From the NCBI GenBank assembly GCA_023410595.1, contig JAEYPO010000007.1:124001-188000 (forward strand): 64,000 nucleotides of DNA, read 5' to 3'. Below are positions 42,720 through 50,442 of this stretch, one piece after another; the stretch's first letter is position 1, and every line of letters begins with the position of its first letter. The translations under genes were made by a program, and so were the position numbers. The DNA is from Bacillota bacterium (GTDB lineage: Bacteria; Bacillota; Clostridia; Christensenellales; SZUA-584). Under the pieces are notes generated by a model, which saw nothing but the letters and a program-made list of their open reading frames with translations, had not been told where the DNA came from and did not search any database.

Positions 42720-42795
42720 GCCGCTATAGCTCAGCAGGTAGAGCACATCCATGGTAAGGATGGGGTCAACGGTTCGAATCCGTTTAGCGGCTCCA
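42720..42795 (+). tRNA. tRNA-Thr(GGT)
   Basis: 76 bases with encoded CCA. Acceptor GCCGCTA/TAGCGGC, anticodon stem CATCC/GGATG with loop ATGGTAA (anticodon GGT), and T-arm ACGGTTCGAATCCGT. Its 3' half is partly repeated at 45801-45835, marking it as a probable integration site. Confidence 0.97.
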
Positions 42796-42809
42796 GGGAA
42801 AATGCTCGA

Positions 42810-42848
42810 GAGCCCCGTATTTATCGGGGGTTCCGGGCTTTTTGTTTT
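42810..42848 (+). terminator. terminator after tRNA-Thr
   Basis: CCCCG-TATTTAT-CGGGG forms the inner stem and AGCCC/GGGCT the outer, followed by TTTTTGTTTT. It begins 15 bases after the tRNA. Confidence 0.75.
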
Positions 42849-43023
42849 ATCGGTCAAAAGTCAAGATGCCCCTTTTTACGCTTTTACCCAAATTGTAAGC
42901 AGCTATCAATTTTCGACGTCGGTCTATTTTAAGAAAGCATATCTTCAGGTAAATTTTAATCAAAGGCTTTTTATTTTGTTATGCCGGTTTATAATGAAAA
43001 TAAATGTATTATTGAGGGAAGAT

Positions 43024-43923
43024 ATGGATAGTATTATCGAATTGCTTGAAACCCATGGGCCGCTAACCGGAAAAGAGTTACATGAAAAATCCGTAATAGA
43101 GCCTTTTAAGCTTTGGAAGAGATGCAATCAATCTGCATCTATCGTTACACAGACAATTGGCACTCAGTATTTGAGGCTATCTAAATCAGTTAGCGGCTAT
43201 GCAAGGCTTTCTCCCTCTATATTGCGGGAGTTTTACAATTATGCGGTGATTGGTTTAAAAACACAAACCAAAGAGATTAAAGCAAAAGCAAAACAGCTGG
43301 AACAATCGGTCAATGAGATAAGTAAGGCTAAAAAGGAAATAGCAAAGGATATCATAAAAAAAATAGTGGATTCTCAAAGCGAACGTAAAGCGATAATCGA
43401 AAACGCATGCTTCATGATATCCGGTGATGTTGTATATAACATGTCTCATTTGGAACCCAGGCCGGAATCTTCGACAGGAAAAATGGTCAATGGGTCGGAT
43501 CTTGATATTGTAGTTATTTATAAAGATTTGCCGGAAGAAATAATTGAAAAGCTGGATATGGCTATCTATGAACAAAAGGCCTTTTTACTAATGAATCCAG
43601 GCTACCGGGAAGAGATCGACTATGTGATAAAAAATGTTTTAAAAGTGGAAAAAGATTTAAAATTTATAGACTTTAATTCGATGGTTGCATCAAAGATACT
43701 TGATGAAGGCAAGTTTTTACTTGGCAGCGCTTTATTGTTTTCGGAGGTTAAAAAAATGATCGACTATTCCGGTGTGCCGGGGAAATTATTTTCGCTGAAA
43801 GAAAGAGCTCTCATAGAACGTGAAAATGCCAGAGAAATTCTACTGGCATTTGATGATGCTGATATTGATACCGAGACGATGCATTTATTTTACACAAACG
43901 AAGAAACAGAAGAGTTCTTTTAA
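43024..43923 (+). CDS. HTH-nucleotidyltransferase fusion of unknown function
   Basis: 299 residues from ATG 43024, chosen for GAGGGAAGAT upstream; ATG 42994 is an alternative. The first 70 residues look like a winged helix (IIELLETHGPLTGKELHEK), residues 82-125 form a Lys-rich coiled coil, and a polymerase-beta-type nucleotidyltransferase core follows: NGSDLDIVVIY (156-166, Gly-Ser and two catalytic Asp) with a probable third Asp in REEIDYVI (about 199). Base composition is AT-rich, unlike the host genes. It lies right behind tRNA-Thr in a small island. Substrate and role are unknown. Confidence 0.6.
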   Translation: MDSIIELLETHGPLTGKELHEKSVIEPFKLWKRCNQSASIVTQTIGTQYLRLSKSVSGYARLSPSILREFYNYAVIGLKTQTKEIKAKAKQLEQSVNEISKAKKEIAKDIIKKIVDSQSERKAIIENACFMISGDVVYNMSHLEPRPESSTGKMVNGSDLDIVVIYKDLPEEIIEKLDMAIYEQKAFLLMNPGYREEIDYVIKNVLKVEKDLKFIDFNSMVASKILDEGKFLLGSALLFSEVKKMIDYSGVPGKLFSLKERALIERENAREILLAFDDADIDTETMHLFYTNEETEEFF

Positions 43924-44016
43924 ACATATTACAAGCTTTTGTATGATGCATGAGCATGATCAAACTGGCATATTTAATTGTCTTATAGTAACAGGCATCG
44001 AAGATTCTTTCCCTGT

Positions 44017-44838
44017 TTATTCTTCTCCTATGCCATACTGGCTTTTCAAGTTTTCTACATGCTTATAATAATCAATATGTTTCAGTTTCGATGCCGCCGA
44101 TTCATCTAAAACAACGGTAATTTTACCGCTGTGTAATTGTATTGCCGATGAAGTTATCTGGGATGTAACCGGGCCCTCAATACATTTGGCAACAACATCG
44201 GCCTTTTTAAGACCGTTCACAATCATTAAAATATTTTTTGCATCAAGTATGGTGCCGATACCCATTGTGATCGCAAAATGGGGCATTTGGCTTCTTTCTA
44301 TATTTGCTTTCTTATAAAATGCCTCGTAATTATCAGCCAACGTTGTTTTTGTTAATGCCTGTACATGCGTTCTGGACGCAAGCGATGTGCCGGGTTCGTT
44401 GAACCCCCAGTGGCCGTCACCTCCCAAGCCTAAAAGCTGCAAATCGATTCCACCGGCTTTTTTGATTTCATCTTCGTACCATTTGCAGAACTCCTCAGGT
44501 TCTTTTGTTTTACCATCAGGTATATATATGTTTTCTTTTTTAATATTGATATTCTTGAAAAACTCTTCGTACATAAAACGGGCATAGCTTTGATCTATAT
44601 TATATGGTTTATTCAATTCTATACCTACTCCCAGATATTCATCAAGATTGAATGTTTTAACCTGTGAAAAGTCCAGGCCTGCTTTATGCATTTTGATGAG
44701 CTCCTGATATGTGCCGATAGGCGTTGCTCCGGTTGCTAACCCCAGCACGCAATTTGGTTTCCGCTTAACGTATACTGCAATAATATTTGCGGCATGTTTA
44801 CTCATTTGCTCATAGTTTTCTCTGATAATAATGTCCAT
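44017..44838 (-). CDS. nagB: glucosamine-6-phosphate deaminase (NagB family)
   Basis: 273 residues from ATG 44838 (GAGG six bases upstream). Motifs GLATGATPIGTYQ, FNLDEYLG and the catalytic-loop region GLGGDGHWGFNEPG match NagB, with His and Glu in place; the usual GIGxxGHIxFNEPG is slightly altered. The enzyme converts glucosamine-6-phosphate to fructose-6-phosphate and ammonia. It is AT-rich and divergent from the hexapeptide protein gene, with a 201-base shared promoter region. NagA is not in the window. Confidence 0.88.
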   Translation of the reverse strand: MDIIIRENYEQMSKHAANIIAVYVKRKPNCVLGLATGATPIGTYQELIKMHKAGLDFSQVKTFNLDEYLGVGIELNKPYNIDQSYARFMYEEFFKNINIKKENIYIPDGKTKEPEEFCKWYEDEIKKAGGIDLQLLGLGGDGHWGFNEPGTSLASRTHVQALTKTTLADNYEAFYKKANIERSQMPHFAITMGIGTILDAKNILMIVNGLKKADVVAKCIEGPVTSQITSSAIQLHSGKITVVLDESAASKLKHIDYYKHVENLKSQYGIGEE

Positions 44839-45039
44839 TTTTATCCTCACCTTTGTTCAATAAAGTTGACCAGTATATAAATAAACTAAAGAATATCTGA
44901 AGTATGTTACTTTAGTATTATATCTGTTTTTTCTCTTTTTTAAATGCTTTTCTCTTTTAAATACTTTTTTTTAAATAAATTTTTGATATAATAATATAGT
45001 TTATTTTTATTCTATAACCCAAAAAAAGGAGCTGATAAA

Positions 45040-45708
45040 ATGACGGAAGGTATCAAGATTGCAGATTTAGTTGATTTGAAAGAGACAATCGCGTCCGAAA
45101 TTTTTAACGACTGCGAGTATCCATGGGAAGTATTGCCCAAAATCAAATCTTTTATAATAGCTTTGGGAGCAACGCTTTCGCCGGATGAATATACGCATAA
45201 CGCAGAAGGAGTGTGGATATCAAAAACGGCTACAGTATACCCTTCTGCCTATATAAACGGACCATGCATCATTGGCCATTATGCGGAAGTCAGGCATTGC
45301 GCATTTATTCGCGGCTCAGCCATTGTTGGAGAGCATGCCGTTGTAGGAAACTCAACAGAGCTAAAAAACGTCATTTTATTCAATCGGGTGCAGGTGCCGC
45401 ATTATAATTATGTTGGAGATTCGATACTTGGTTTTAAGGCACACATGGGTGCCGGTTCTATTACTTCAAACGTGAAATCCGATAAGAGCAATGTGACTGT
45501 GCGCTTTATGGACCAAAAAATACTGACGAATATGAAAAAATTTGGCGCTATGCTCGGCGACAACGTAGAAGTTGGCTGTAATTCGGTGCTTAATCCCGGC
45601 ACGATTGTCGGCCGCAACAGCACGATTTATCCTGTTTCTATGGTACGCGGATTTGTACCTGAGAACAGCATTTATAAGAGATACGACTCTATCGTTAAAA
45701 AACTTTAA
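45040..45708 (+). CDS. left-handed beta-helix (hexapeptide repeat) acyltransferase-like protein
   Basis: 222 residues. Hexapeptide repeats run from about residue 60 to 205 (IGHYAEVRHCAFIRGSAIVG, VEVGCNSVLNPGTIVGRNS). It resembles the C-terminal acetyltransferase half of GlmU without the uridylyltransferase half; such proteins are often labelled UDP-GlcNAc pyrophosphorylase-like, though no such domain is visible. AAAAGGAG precedes the ATG. With the divergent nagB it suggests amino-sugar metabolism. The substrate is unknown. Confidence 0.75.
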   Translation: MTEGIKIADLVDLKETIASEIFNDCEYPWEVLPKIKSFIIALGATLSPDEYTHNAEGVWISKTATVYPSAYINGPCIIGHYAEVRHCAFIRGSAIVGEHAVVGNSTELKNVILFNRVQVPHYNYVGDSILGFKAHMGAGSITSNVKSDKSNVTVRFMDQKILTNMKKFGAMLGDNVEVGCNSVLNPGTIVGRNSTIYPVSMVRGFVPENSIYKRYDSIVKKL

Positions 45709-45800
45709 ATCAACAACATTCCGGATTCTGTGCAAACTCGCATTTGTGACATCCGGCATGCTACAGAACTGAAAGCGAATTTTTAAGACTCGTACTGTAC

Positions 45801-45835
45801 GGTAAGGATGGGATACAGGCCAATCCGTTTAGCGG
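45801..45835 (+). repeat. degenerate copy of the tRNA-Thr 3' half (att-like)
   Basis: Two blocks are identical to the tRNA-Thr at 42720-42795: GGTAAGGATGGG (45801-45812, tRNA 42753-42764) and AATCCGTTTAGCGG (45822-45835, tRNA 42777-42790), in the same order and orientation. The bases between have diverged and are three shorter. The copy cannot form a tRNA. Confidence 0.8.
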
Positions 45836-45845
45836 TCCGGAGATT

Positions 45846-45873
45846 AAGCCTCGAAAGCGTTTCGGGGCTTTTT
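45846..45873 (+). terminator. terminator after the tRNA-like remnant
   Basis: AAGCC(T)CGAAA pairs with TTTCG(G)GGCTT, followed by TTTTTAG. It lies at the same relative place as the terminator after the intact tRNA-Thr. Confidence 0.7.
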
Positions 45874-46014
45874 AGCACACTTATGTAAAACACATTAATA
45901 TAACGTTTCGTTTGACAGGCAAGATACTTATACTTAACAAATAAACCAATTTATACTGCATTCTTTATGTAATGGGCATATAACGGTGGTGGAAAAAAAG
46001 CGAGGAGCAGAGCT

Positions 46015-47430
46015 TTGAAAAAAATATTAACCATATTATTGACCGTTATAATGGCCTTAGTACTGTTTACGGGTTGTCAGCCGACGCCCAGCCAGGAGGT
46101 CGTCATCAACAAAGGCGACATTGACCTGCAAGAAAACATACAAAAGACGGCAGGGCCTACTGAAGCACCAGCAAAACAAACTGAAAACGCAGAGCCAAAA
46201 TGGGCATATGAAAAGGAATACGACTCGGGGAACCGTCTTTTTGTAGACGCTGTTATGCATAATACAAATGCAGACAAGCTTCCCGTGCTGTCGGTAGTCC
46301 CGAAAATGTTTGAAAACGGTGAACAGCTAAGAAAGATCACAAGCATTTTTTGTCCTGACAGCGATACAAAGATTTATGATCAGGGTGATACGGCCACTAA
46401 ACAGCAGCTTGAACAAGCAATAATGGACGTAAGGAATGAAATATTTAACGTAGAAAACAATCTGCCTCCTTATCCGGGTGCAGATCCTGTCCCCGAAGAA
46501 AAAAAAGCGCACTATATACAAGAACTAAACGACGCTATAGTCTATTATGAGCAACAGATGTCTACTGCTGTCGAGGAAAGTGATTTGAAAGAGGCTAGCT
46601 ATGAGCTTGTCGACAGGGGCAGCAGTTTTCAATCAAATATGAACGCAAAAACTAATGATGCTATGATTTATATTAGTTTTATAAACTGGGATATGGGGGG
46701 GTCAGACTTTTTACTGAAATCTACTTTGTTTGATGAACAGAACGTTGGGACATATGCTGAATATGTAATGCCGGTATCGTTGGAAGATGATACTGAGTTT
46801 GTGAAAGCGAGTGCAAAAGCGGAGCAGTATGTCGCAGAGATGGGTATAGACTATATGTCCGTTAGTTCTGTGTGTAAAGGAGAAGGAAGTTACAGCTTCT
46901 ATTATACACGCAATTATAAAGGATTGCAGGAAACCTATGTTAAAGGATTCATTGGTACTACAATAACAGCCGTTGATTTCGGGCCGGAAATATTCTTATG
47001 GGAGCCAGAGTATCTTTACATAGAAATACAGAACGGTAGTGTTGTTGTGTTCGAATGGCATAACAGAGCCGAAATTACCAATGTGGACAATGAGAACGTG
47101 CAGACAAAATCATGGGAGGAGATACAGGAGATATTCAAAACCCAGATGGATTATCTTATGACTCCCGAGCCAATGAGCAAAGGGAATAATGAAACTGTCT
47201 TTTTTGAGGAGACGGAGGTGCATATAAACAGGATAGAGCTTGGACTGACAAAGATACTCATGAAGGACAGCAAGGACGACTATAAACTAATCCCGACATG
47301 GAATTTTATGGGCTATGAAACATACGCATCAGACCCCGCTCAGGAAAGCATTAATCGCGGCGCGGGGAAATGTTTCATAACGATTAACGCTATAGATGGA
47401 ACGATAATAGACAGAGGATTGATGTATTAA
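46015..47430 (+). CDS. DUF6034-like secreted lipoprotein
   Basis: 471 residues, TTG start with GCGAGGAGCAGAG upstream. A lipoprotein signal peptide ends in LFTGC, so Cys21 is the lipid anchor; a Pro/Thr/Glu-rich spacer (about 40-62) follows. The body resembles the DUF6034 family of clostridial surface lipoproteins with no known activity. It is a single gene just right of the tRNA-Thr remnant; codon use is AT-richer than in the ribosomal block. Nothing in the context suggests a ligand. Confidence 0.75.
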   Translation: MKKILTILLTVIMALVLFTGCQPTPSQEVVINKGDIDLQENIQKTAGPTEAPAKQTENAEPKWAYEKEYDSGNRLFVDAVMHNTNADKLPVLSVVPKMFENGEQLRKITSIFCPDSDTKIYDQGDTATKQQLEQAIMDVRNEIFNVENNLPPYPGADPVPEEKKAHYIQELNDAIVYYEQQMSTAVEESDLKEASYELVDRGSSFQSNMNAKTNDAMIYISFINWDMGGSDFLLKSTLFDEQNVGTYAEYVMPVSLEDDTEFVKASAKAEQYVAEMGIDYMSVSSVCKGEGSYSFYYTRNYKGLQETYVKGFIGTTITAVDFGPEIFLWEPEYLYIEIQNGSVVVFEWHNRAEITNVDNENVQTKSWEEIQEIFKTQMDYLMTPEPMSKGNNETVFFEETEVHINRIELGLTKILMKDSKDDYKLIPTWNFMGYETYASDPAQESINRGAGKCFITINAIDGTIIDRGLMY

Positions 47431-47475
47431 GGGGTAATGGCGGGGGAAGCCCGGGGCAGCGTGTGGTAAGCCATT

Positions 47476-48189
47476 CTACTTAACGATATACTCAAACCTG
47501 TCGGCCAGTATATACTGCCTTGTCCGGTGTACGGGAACGTCCCTAACGTCGTATACTATCTCGCGAAGATAGAGCACGTGCGTCCCTTTCTTTATTCCCA
47601 GCAGTGTGGATTGGTACTCGTCCGCTTTCGCAATGCTTATCCGCTTGACTGACCTAAGCTTGCCTACGCTGTACTCGTTTTCCAGCAGCGAATAAAGCGA
47701 CACGTCATCTGAAAGGCTGCGGGCGAGCGCTGAGAACTTTTCAGGAAGGAAATTATATTCGAGTATGACGGGAGAGCCGTTGGCGTACCTTATGCGTTCG
47801 AGATACAGCACATTGCTTTCCGGGGGCAGCTCGAGATCGGTTATATCATCCTGGCCGGCAGGCTGCAAGGTTTTAACGGTTATTCTGCTGCCCGGAACTA
47901 CGCCGCTTTCACGGCATACCGATGTAAAGCTCTGGTTTACGAGCACGTTTTCGCCCACTATGGGCTTATAGACAAACGTGCCCTTTCCCTGCCGGCGTAC
48001 AAGATGTCCGCTTTTCACCAGCTCCAATACAGCGCCGCGGACGGTAATACGGCTTACCCCGTATGTAGCGCTAAGTTCAAACTCCGTGGGTATTTTCTGG
48101 CCGGGCTGAAGCTTGCCGGAAAGTATATCGCTGAGCAGCAGATCTTTTATCTGTACATAAAGGGGAGTGGATCCAGAGTATTCGAGCAT
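47476..48189 (-). CDS. GntR-family regulator with UTRA effector domain
   Basis: 237 residues: GntR winged helix (about 5-75, PTEFELSATYGVSRITVRGAV) and UTRA domain (about 95-235). This HutC/NagR-type group senses sugars, amino sugars or small acids; in Bacillus NagR responds to glucosamine-6-phosphate. nagB is 2.6 kb away, so an amino-sugar role is possible but unproven. GGAGG lies seven bases before the ATG, and a palindrome at 48227-48249 upstream is a likely binding site. Confidence 0.85.
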   Translation of the reverse strand: MLEYSGSTPLYVQIKDLLLSDILSGKLQPGQKIPTEFELSATYGVSRITVRGAVLELVKSGHLVRRQGKGTFVYKPIVGENVLVNQSFTSVCRESGVVPGSRITVKTLQPAGQDDITDLELPPESNVLYLERIRYANGSPVILEYNFLPEKFSALARSLSDDVSLYSLLENEYSVGKLRSVKRISIAKADEYQSTLLGIKKGTHVLYLREIVYDVRDVPVHRTRQYILADRFEYIVK

Positions 48190-48226
48190 GCTTATACCTC
48201 CATGTATATATTAATGCAAAGTTAAT

Positions 48227-48249
48227 AATATTGCAATGATTACAATATT
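48227..48249. promoter_or_regulatory. inverted repeat upstream of the GntR gene
   Basis: AATATTG and CAATATT are separated by nine bases, 38 bases before the regulator start. It is a likely autoregulatory operator, judged by position only. Confidence 0.5.
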
Positions 48250-48440
48250 TGATGCTATCACCTATATAATCCGATAAAGGAAGCTGCTTAACTGAAAAAA
48301 GGGGGTTAAGGCTTATTAAAAGTAAAACGTTTTTGCGCGCACAGAATGTGTATAATATAATAGAAACAGTAAAACTACTGGTAAAGCAGCCGGTTGTGTT
48401 ATATAATTTCTATGCTGAATAATAAAGTTGAGAGTAGAGA

Positions 48441-48989
48441 ATGCTGCTGTTTGTTCTGGAATCGCTGCCGCCAAAGTATAAGAGCAAGGTAGAAAAATTA
48501 TATTACGATTATAGAAGCGATATGCTGTATACCGCGCTGGCGATAGTAAAAGACCACAGTCAGGCCGAGGATATAGTTCAGCTTGCTTTTATACGCATAA
48601 TCAAGCATATAGGAAGAATAAGCAGTATCCCAGCCGATGAGGTAAAGGGTTATATTATATATATAGTCAAAAACCTGTCTCTGGATTTTCTCAGGAAACA
48701 GAAAAAAGACAATACCGTATCGTACGAAAGCATAGAGTTTACCGTAGACGACGGAAAGCCTCTGGAAAATATCGCGATGCTTGATCTTGATCTTAGTACG
48801 GTAAAAGAGAAGCTTCGCGAGATGGACGATAAATACGCGCTGCCGCTTATATTAAAGTATACGCTGGAGTTCTCCCACGCGGAAATCGCCGACCTTTTGG
48901 ATATATCCGTAGAAAATGTCAAGGTGAGATGTCACCGGGGCAGGAAGAAGCTTATTGAGGCTATAAAAAAGGAGGCCATAAATGTATAG
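48441..48989 (+). CDS. ECF-type RNA polymerase sigma factor
   Basis: 182 residues. Region 2 is at about 20-90 (LYYDYRSDMLYTALAIVKDHSQAEDIVQ-type, then LSLDFLRKQ) and region 4 at about 115-170 (EFSHAEIADLLDISVENVKVRCHRGRKKL). Regions 1.1 and 3 are missing, as in ECF factors. Its stop overlaps the next gene by eight bases; that gene encodes a membrane protein with a short cytosolic N terminus, presumably the anti-sigma partner. The ribosome site is weak (GAGAGTAGAG). Confidence 0.88.
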   Translation: MLLFVLESLPPKYKSKVEKLYYDYRSDMLYTALAIVKDHSQAEDIVQLAFIRIIKHIGRISSIPADEVKGYIIYIVKNLSLDFLRKQKKDNTVSYESIEFTVDDGKPLENIAMLDLDLSTVKEKLREMDDKYALPLILKYTLEFSHAEIADLLDISVENVKVRCHRGRKKLIEAIKKEAINV

Positions 48990-49656
48990 GGGTTACTATG
49001 ACGACCTTGTCGATGTCGCTATAAAGCATGCGGGCCACGATATTCTCAAAGAGGCTTCGGGGATTTTGGACGCCGGGGAAGCGCGCTTTTCCGAGAGTTT
49101 CGAGAAAACCATGCAAAAGCTTATAGGAGCCGAGAACAGAAAGATAAGCAAGTCGAAAGCGCTGCGGGGCGCAGCAAAAATCGTGGCTGCGCTGCTCGTA
49201 CTTGTTGTTATATCGACGGCGGTAATATTCAGCTCGGAGGCGCTGAGGACCAAGGTGATGAATATGTTCTCCAGCATTGGCAGCGATTCGGCAGACGTTG
49301 AATTCTATGAGGTCGACGGAAACGACATACCGGCAGGAATGATCGTTCCGGGATATCTGCCAGACGGTTACAAGCTGGCCGGAGCGGAAAAGAGCGGCAA
49401 TGTTTTTAACAGCAGATACGAAGATACGGGCGGCAATATACTACGAATAGTGCAGCAGAGCCAGTGCGCCAGCGCGGTTGTGGACAGCGACGGTTACGAC
49501 GCTTACGAAACTGAAATTAAAGGGGAAAAGGCGTTTGTGTCCGAAAACGACGAAGGAAACCTGATCATATTTAATTACGGATCTTATGTTTTTGCGGTAT
49601 CAGGAACGATGGATGTTTGCGAGCTTAAAAAGGTTGCAGGGAGCATAATAAAATAA
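48982..49656 (+). CDS. single-pass membrane protein, probable anti-sigma partner (DUF4367-like)
   Basis: 224 residues: a cytosolic N-terminal 62 residues, one membrane segment (about 66-84), and an extracytoplasmic domain with VPGYLPDGYKLAGAE, typical of DUF4367 domains that follow sigma genes in Clostridia. AAAGGAGG lies inside the end of the sigma gene; the two genes overlap. An anti-sigma function is inferred from gene order and topology; there is no zinc (ZAS) motif HxxxCxxC. Confidence 0.75.
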   Translation: MYRGYYDDLVDVAIKHAGHDILKEASGILDAGEARFSESFEKTMQKLIGAENRKISKSKALRGAAKIVAALLVLVVISTAVIFSSEALRTKVMNMFSSIGSDSADVEFYEVDGNDIPAGMIVPGYLPDGYKLAGAEKSGNVFNSRYEDTGGNILRIVQQSQCASAVVDSDGYDAYETEIKGEKAFVSENDEGNLIIFNYGSYVFAVSGTMDVCELKKVAGSIIK

Positions 49657-49850
49657 TCTTGCAAAAAACTTAATATTCATTGTAACCTTTCGCCCCGTCT
49701 GTTCGTTATTAATGTGTAGGGAGTCCATATATTATTTAATGATAAACGGGGTTTTTCGTTGTAAAATAATTCATCCAACGTATCTGCAGCTATGTTAAAA
49801 ACGTCGAAGGCCTCGTTTTATCATCTATAAAAACAGGAGAGGGGAAGAAT

Positions 49851-50276
49851 ATGAGAAGAGTAACAATTCTGGTTCTTGTTGTCGCGCTGCTTTTTTGCAT
49901 GCCGGGAGCCGCTCTGGCGGCAGATAACGTACAAGCTGTGGGGGACGACGTGATAAGTCCAAGGCTTGCCTACATCAGTTATGCAACCTGTTCGCTTAAT
50001 ATTTCATCAAACGGGTATGCGCAAATGAGCGCGGTTATGGAATGTTATTCGCCTGTCAACAAGATACGTTTATCGCCGCATCTTCAGAGATATGTAAACG
50101 GTTCATGGCAGGATGTAACAAAGTGGTCACAAACAACGTATTCCGATTTTGCGACATGGTCGAAAGGGTATTATGTGACAAGCGGGTATCAATATCGCCT
50201 GATGTGCTACTACTATTGTTATTACGACGCAACGCTGCTTGAGAGCGTAACGTGCGCTAATTACGACACATATTGA
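49851..50276 (+). CDS. small secreted protein (DUF6147-like)
   Basis: 141 residues. A signal peptide (about 1-23, cleavage after AALA) precedes a small beta-rich domain (SYATCSLNISSNGYAQMSAV) with many Tyr and four or five cysteines (YYYCYYD, VTCANYD). It resembles the DUF6147 family of clostridial secreted proteins of unknown function. AGGAGAGGGGAAG lies before the ATG. It follows the sigma/anti-sigma pair by 195 bases on the same strand and may be a target of that sigma factor, which is inference. Confidence 0.7.
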   Translation: MRRVTILVLVVALLFCMPGAALAADNVQAVGDDVISPRLAYISYATCSLNISSNGYAQMSAVMECYSPVNKIRLSPHLQRYVNGSWQDVTKWSQTTYSDFATWSKGYYVTSGYQYRLMCYYYCYYDATLLESVTCANYDTY

Positions 50277-50327
50277 CAAGGGCAAATGCCCGGGACCTTA
50301 AATATCAAATTTAATATACCTGACGTT

Positions 50328-50362
50328 TTAAAGCCTCTTTATCAAAGGTAAAGAGGCTTTAA
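50328..50362 (+). terminator. perfect inverted repeat after the secreted-protein gene
   Basis: A perfect 14-bp stem, TTAAAGCCTCTTTA and its complement, with a seven-base loop, 51 bases past the stop. Little T tract follows, so termination efficiency is uncertain. Confidence 0.6.
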
Positions 50363-50442
50363 GGCTTAATCACCATACTGGGCGATTTTGCCTTCAGAAA
50401 TTTCATCAATAAGAATTCTACGTGCTTAAGAGGTATACAACT

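Larger units (their letters stand above)
45709..46014. other. gap at the right end of the island
   Basis: 306 bases without a gene. It holds the tRNA-Thr remnant and its terminator; the last 120 bases are AT-rich and presumably carry the lipoprotein promoter. Confidence 0.5.

Noticed and set aside
42751..43023. Upstream extension of the nucleotidyltransferase frame into tRNA-Thr
   Set aside because: It would read through the tRNA and its terminator; a ribosome site at 43014 supports the start at 43024.
45801..45835. A second functional tRNA gene
   Set aside because: Only the 3' half is similar, the T-arm is disrupted and no 5' half exists.
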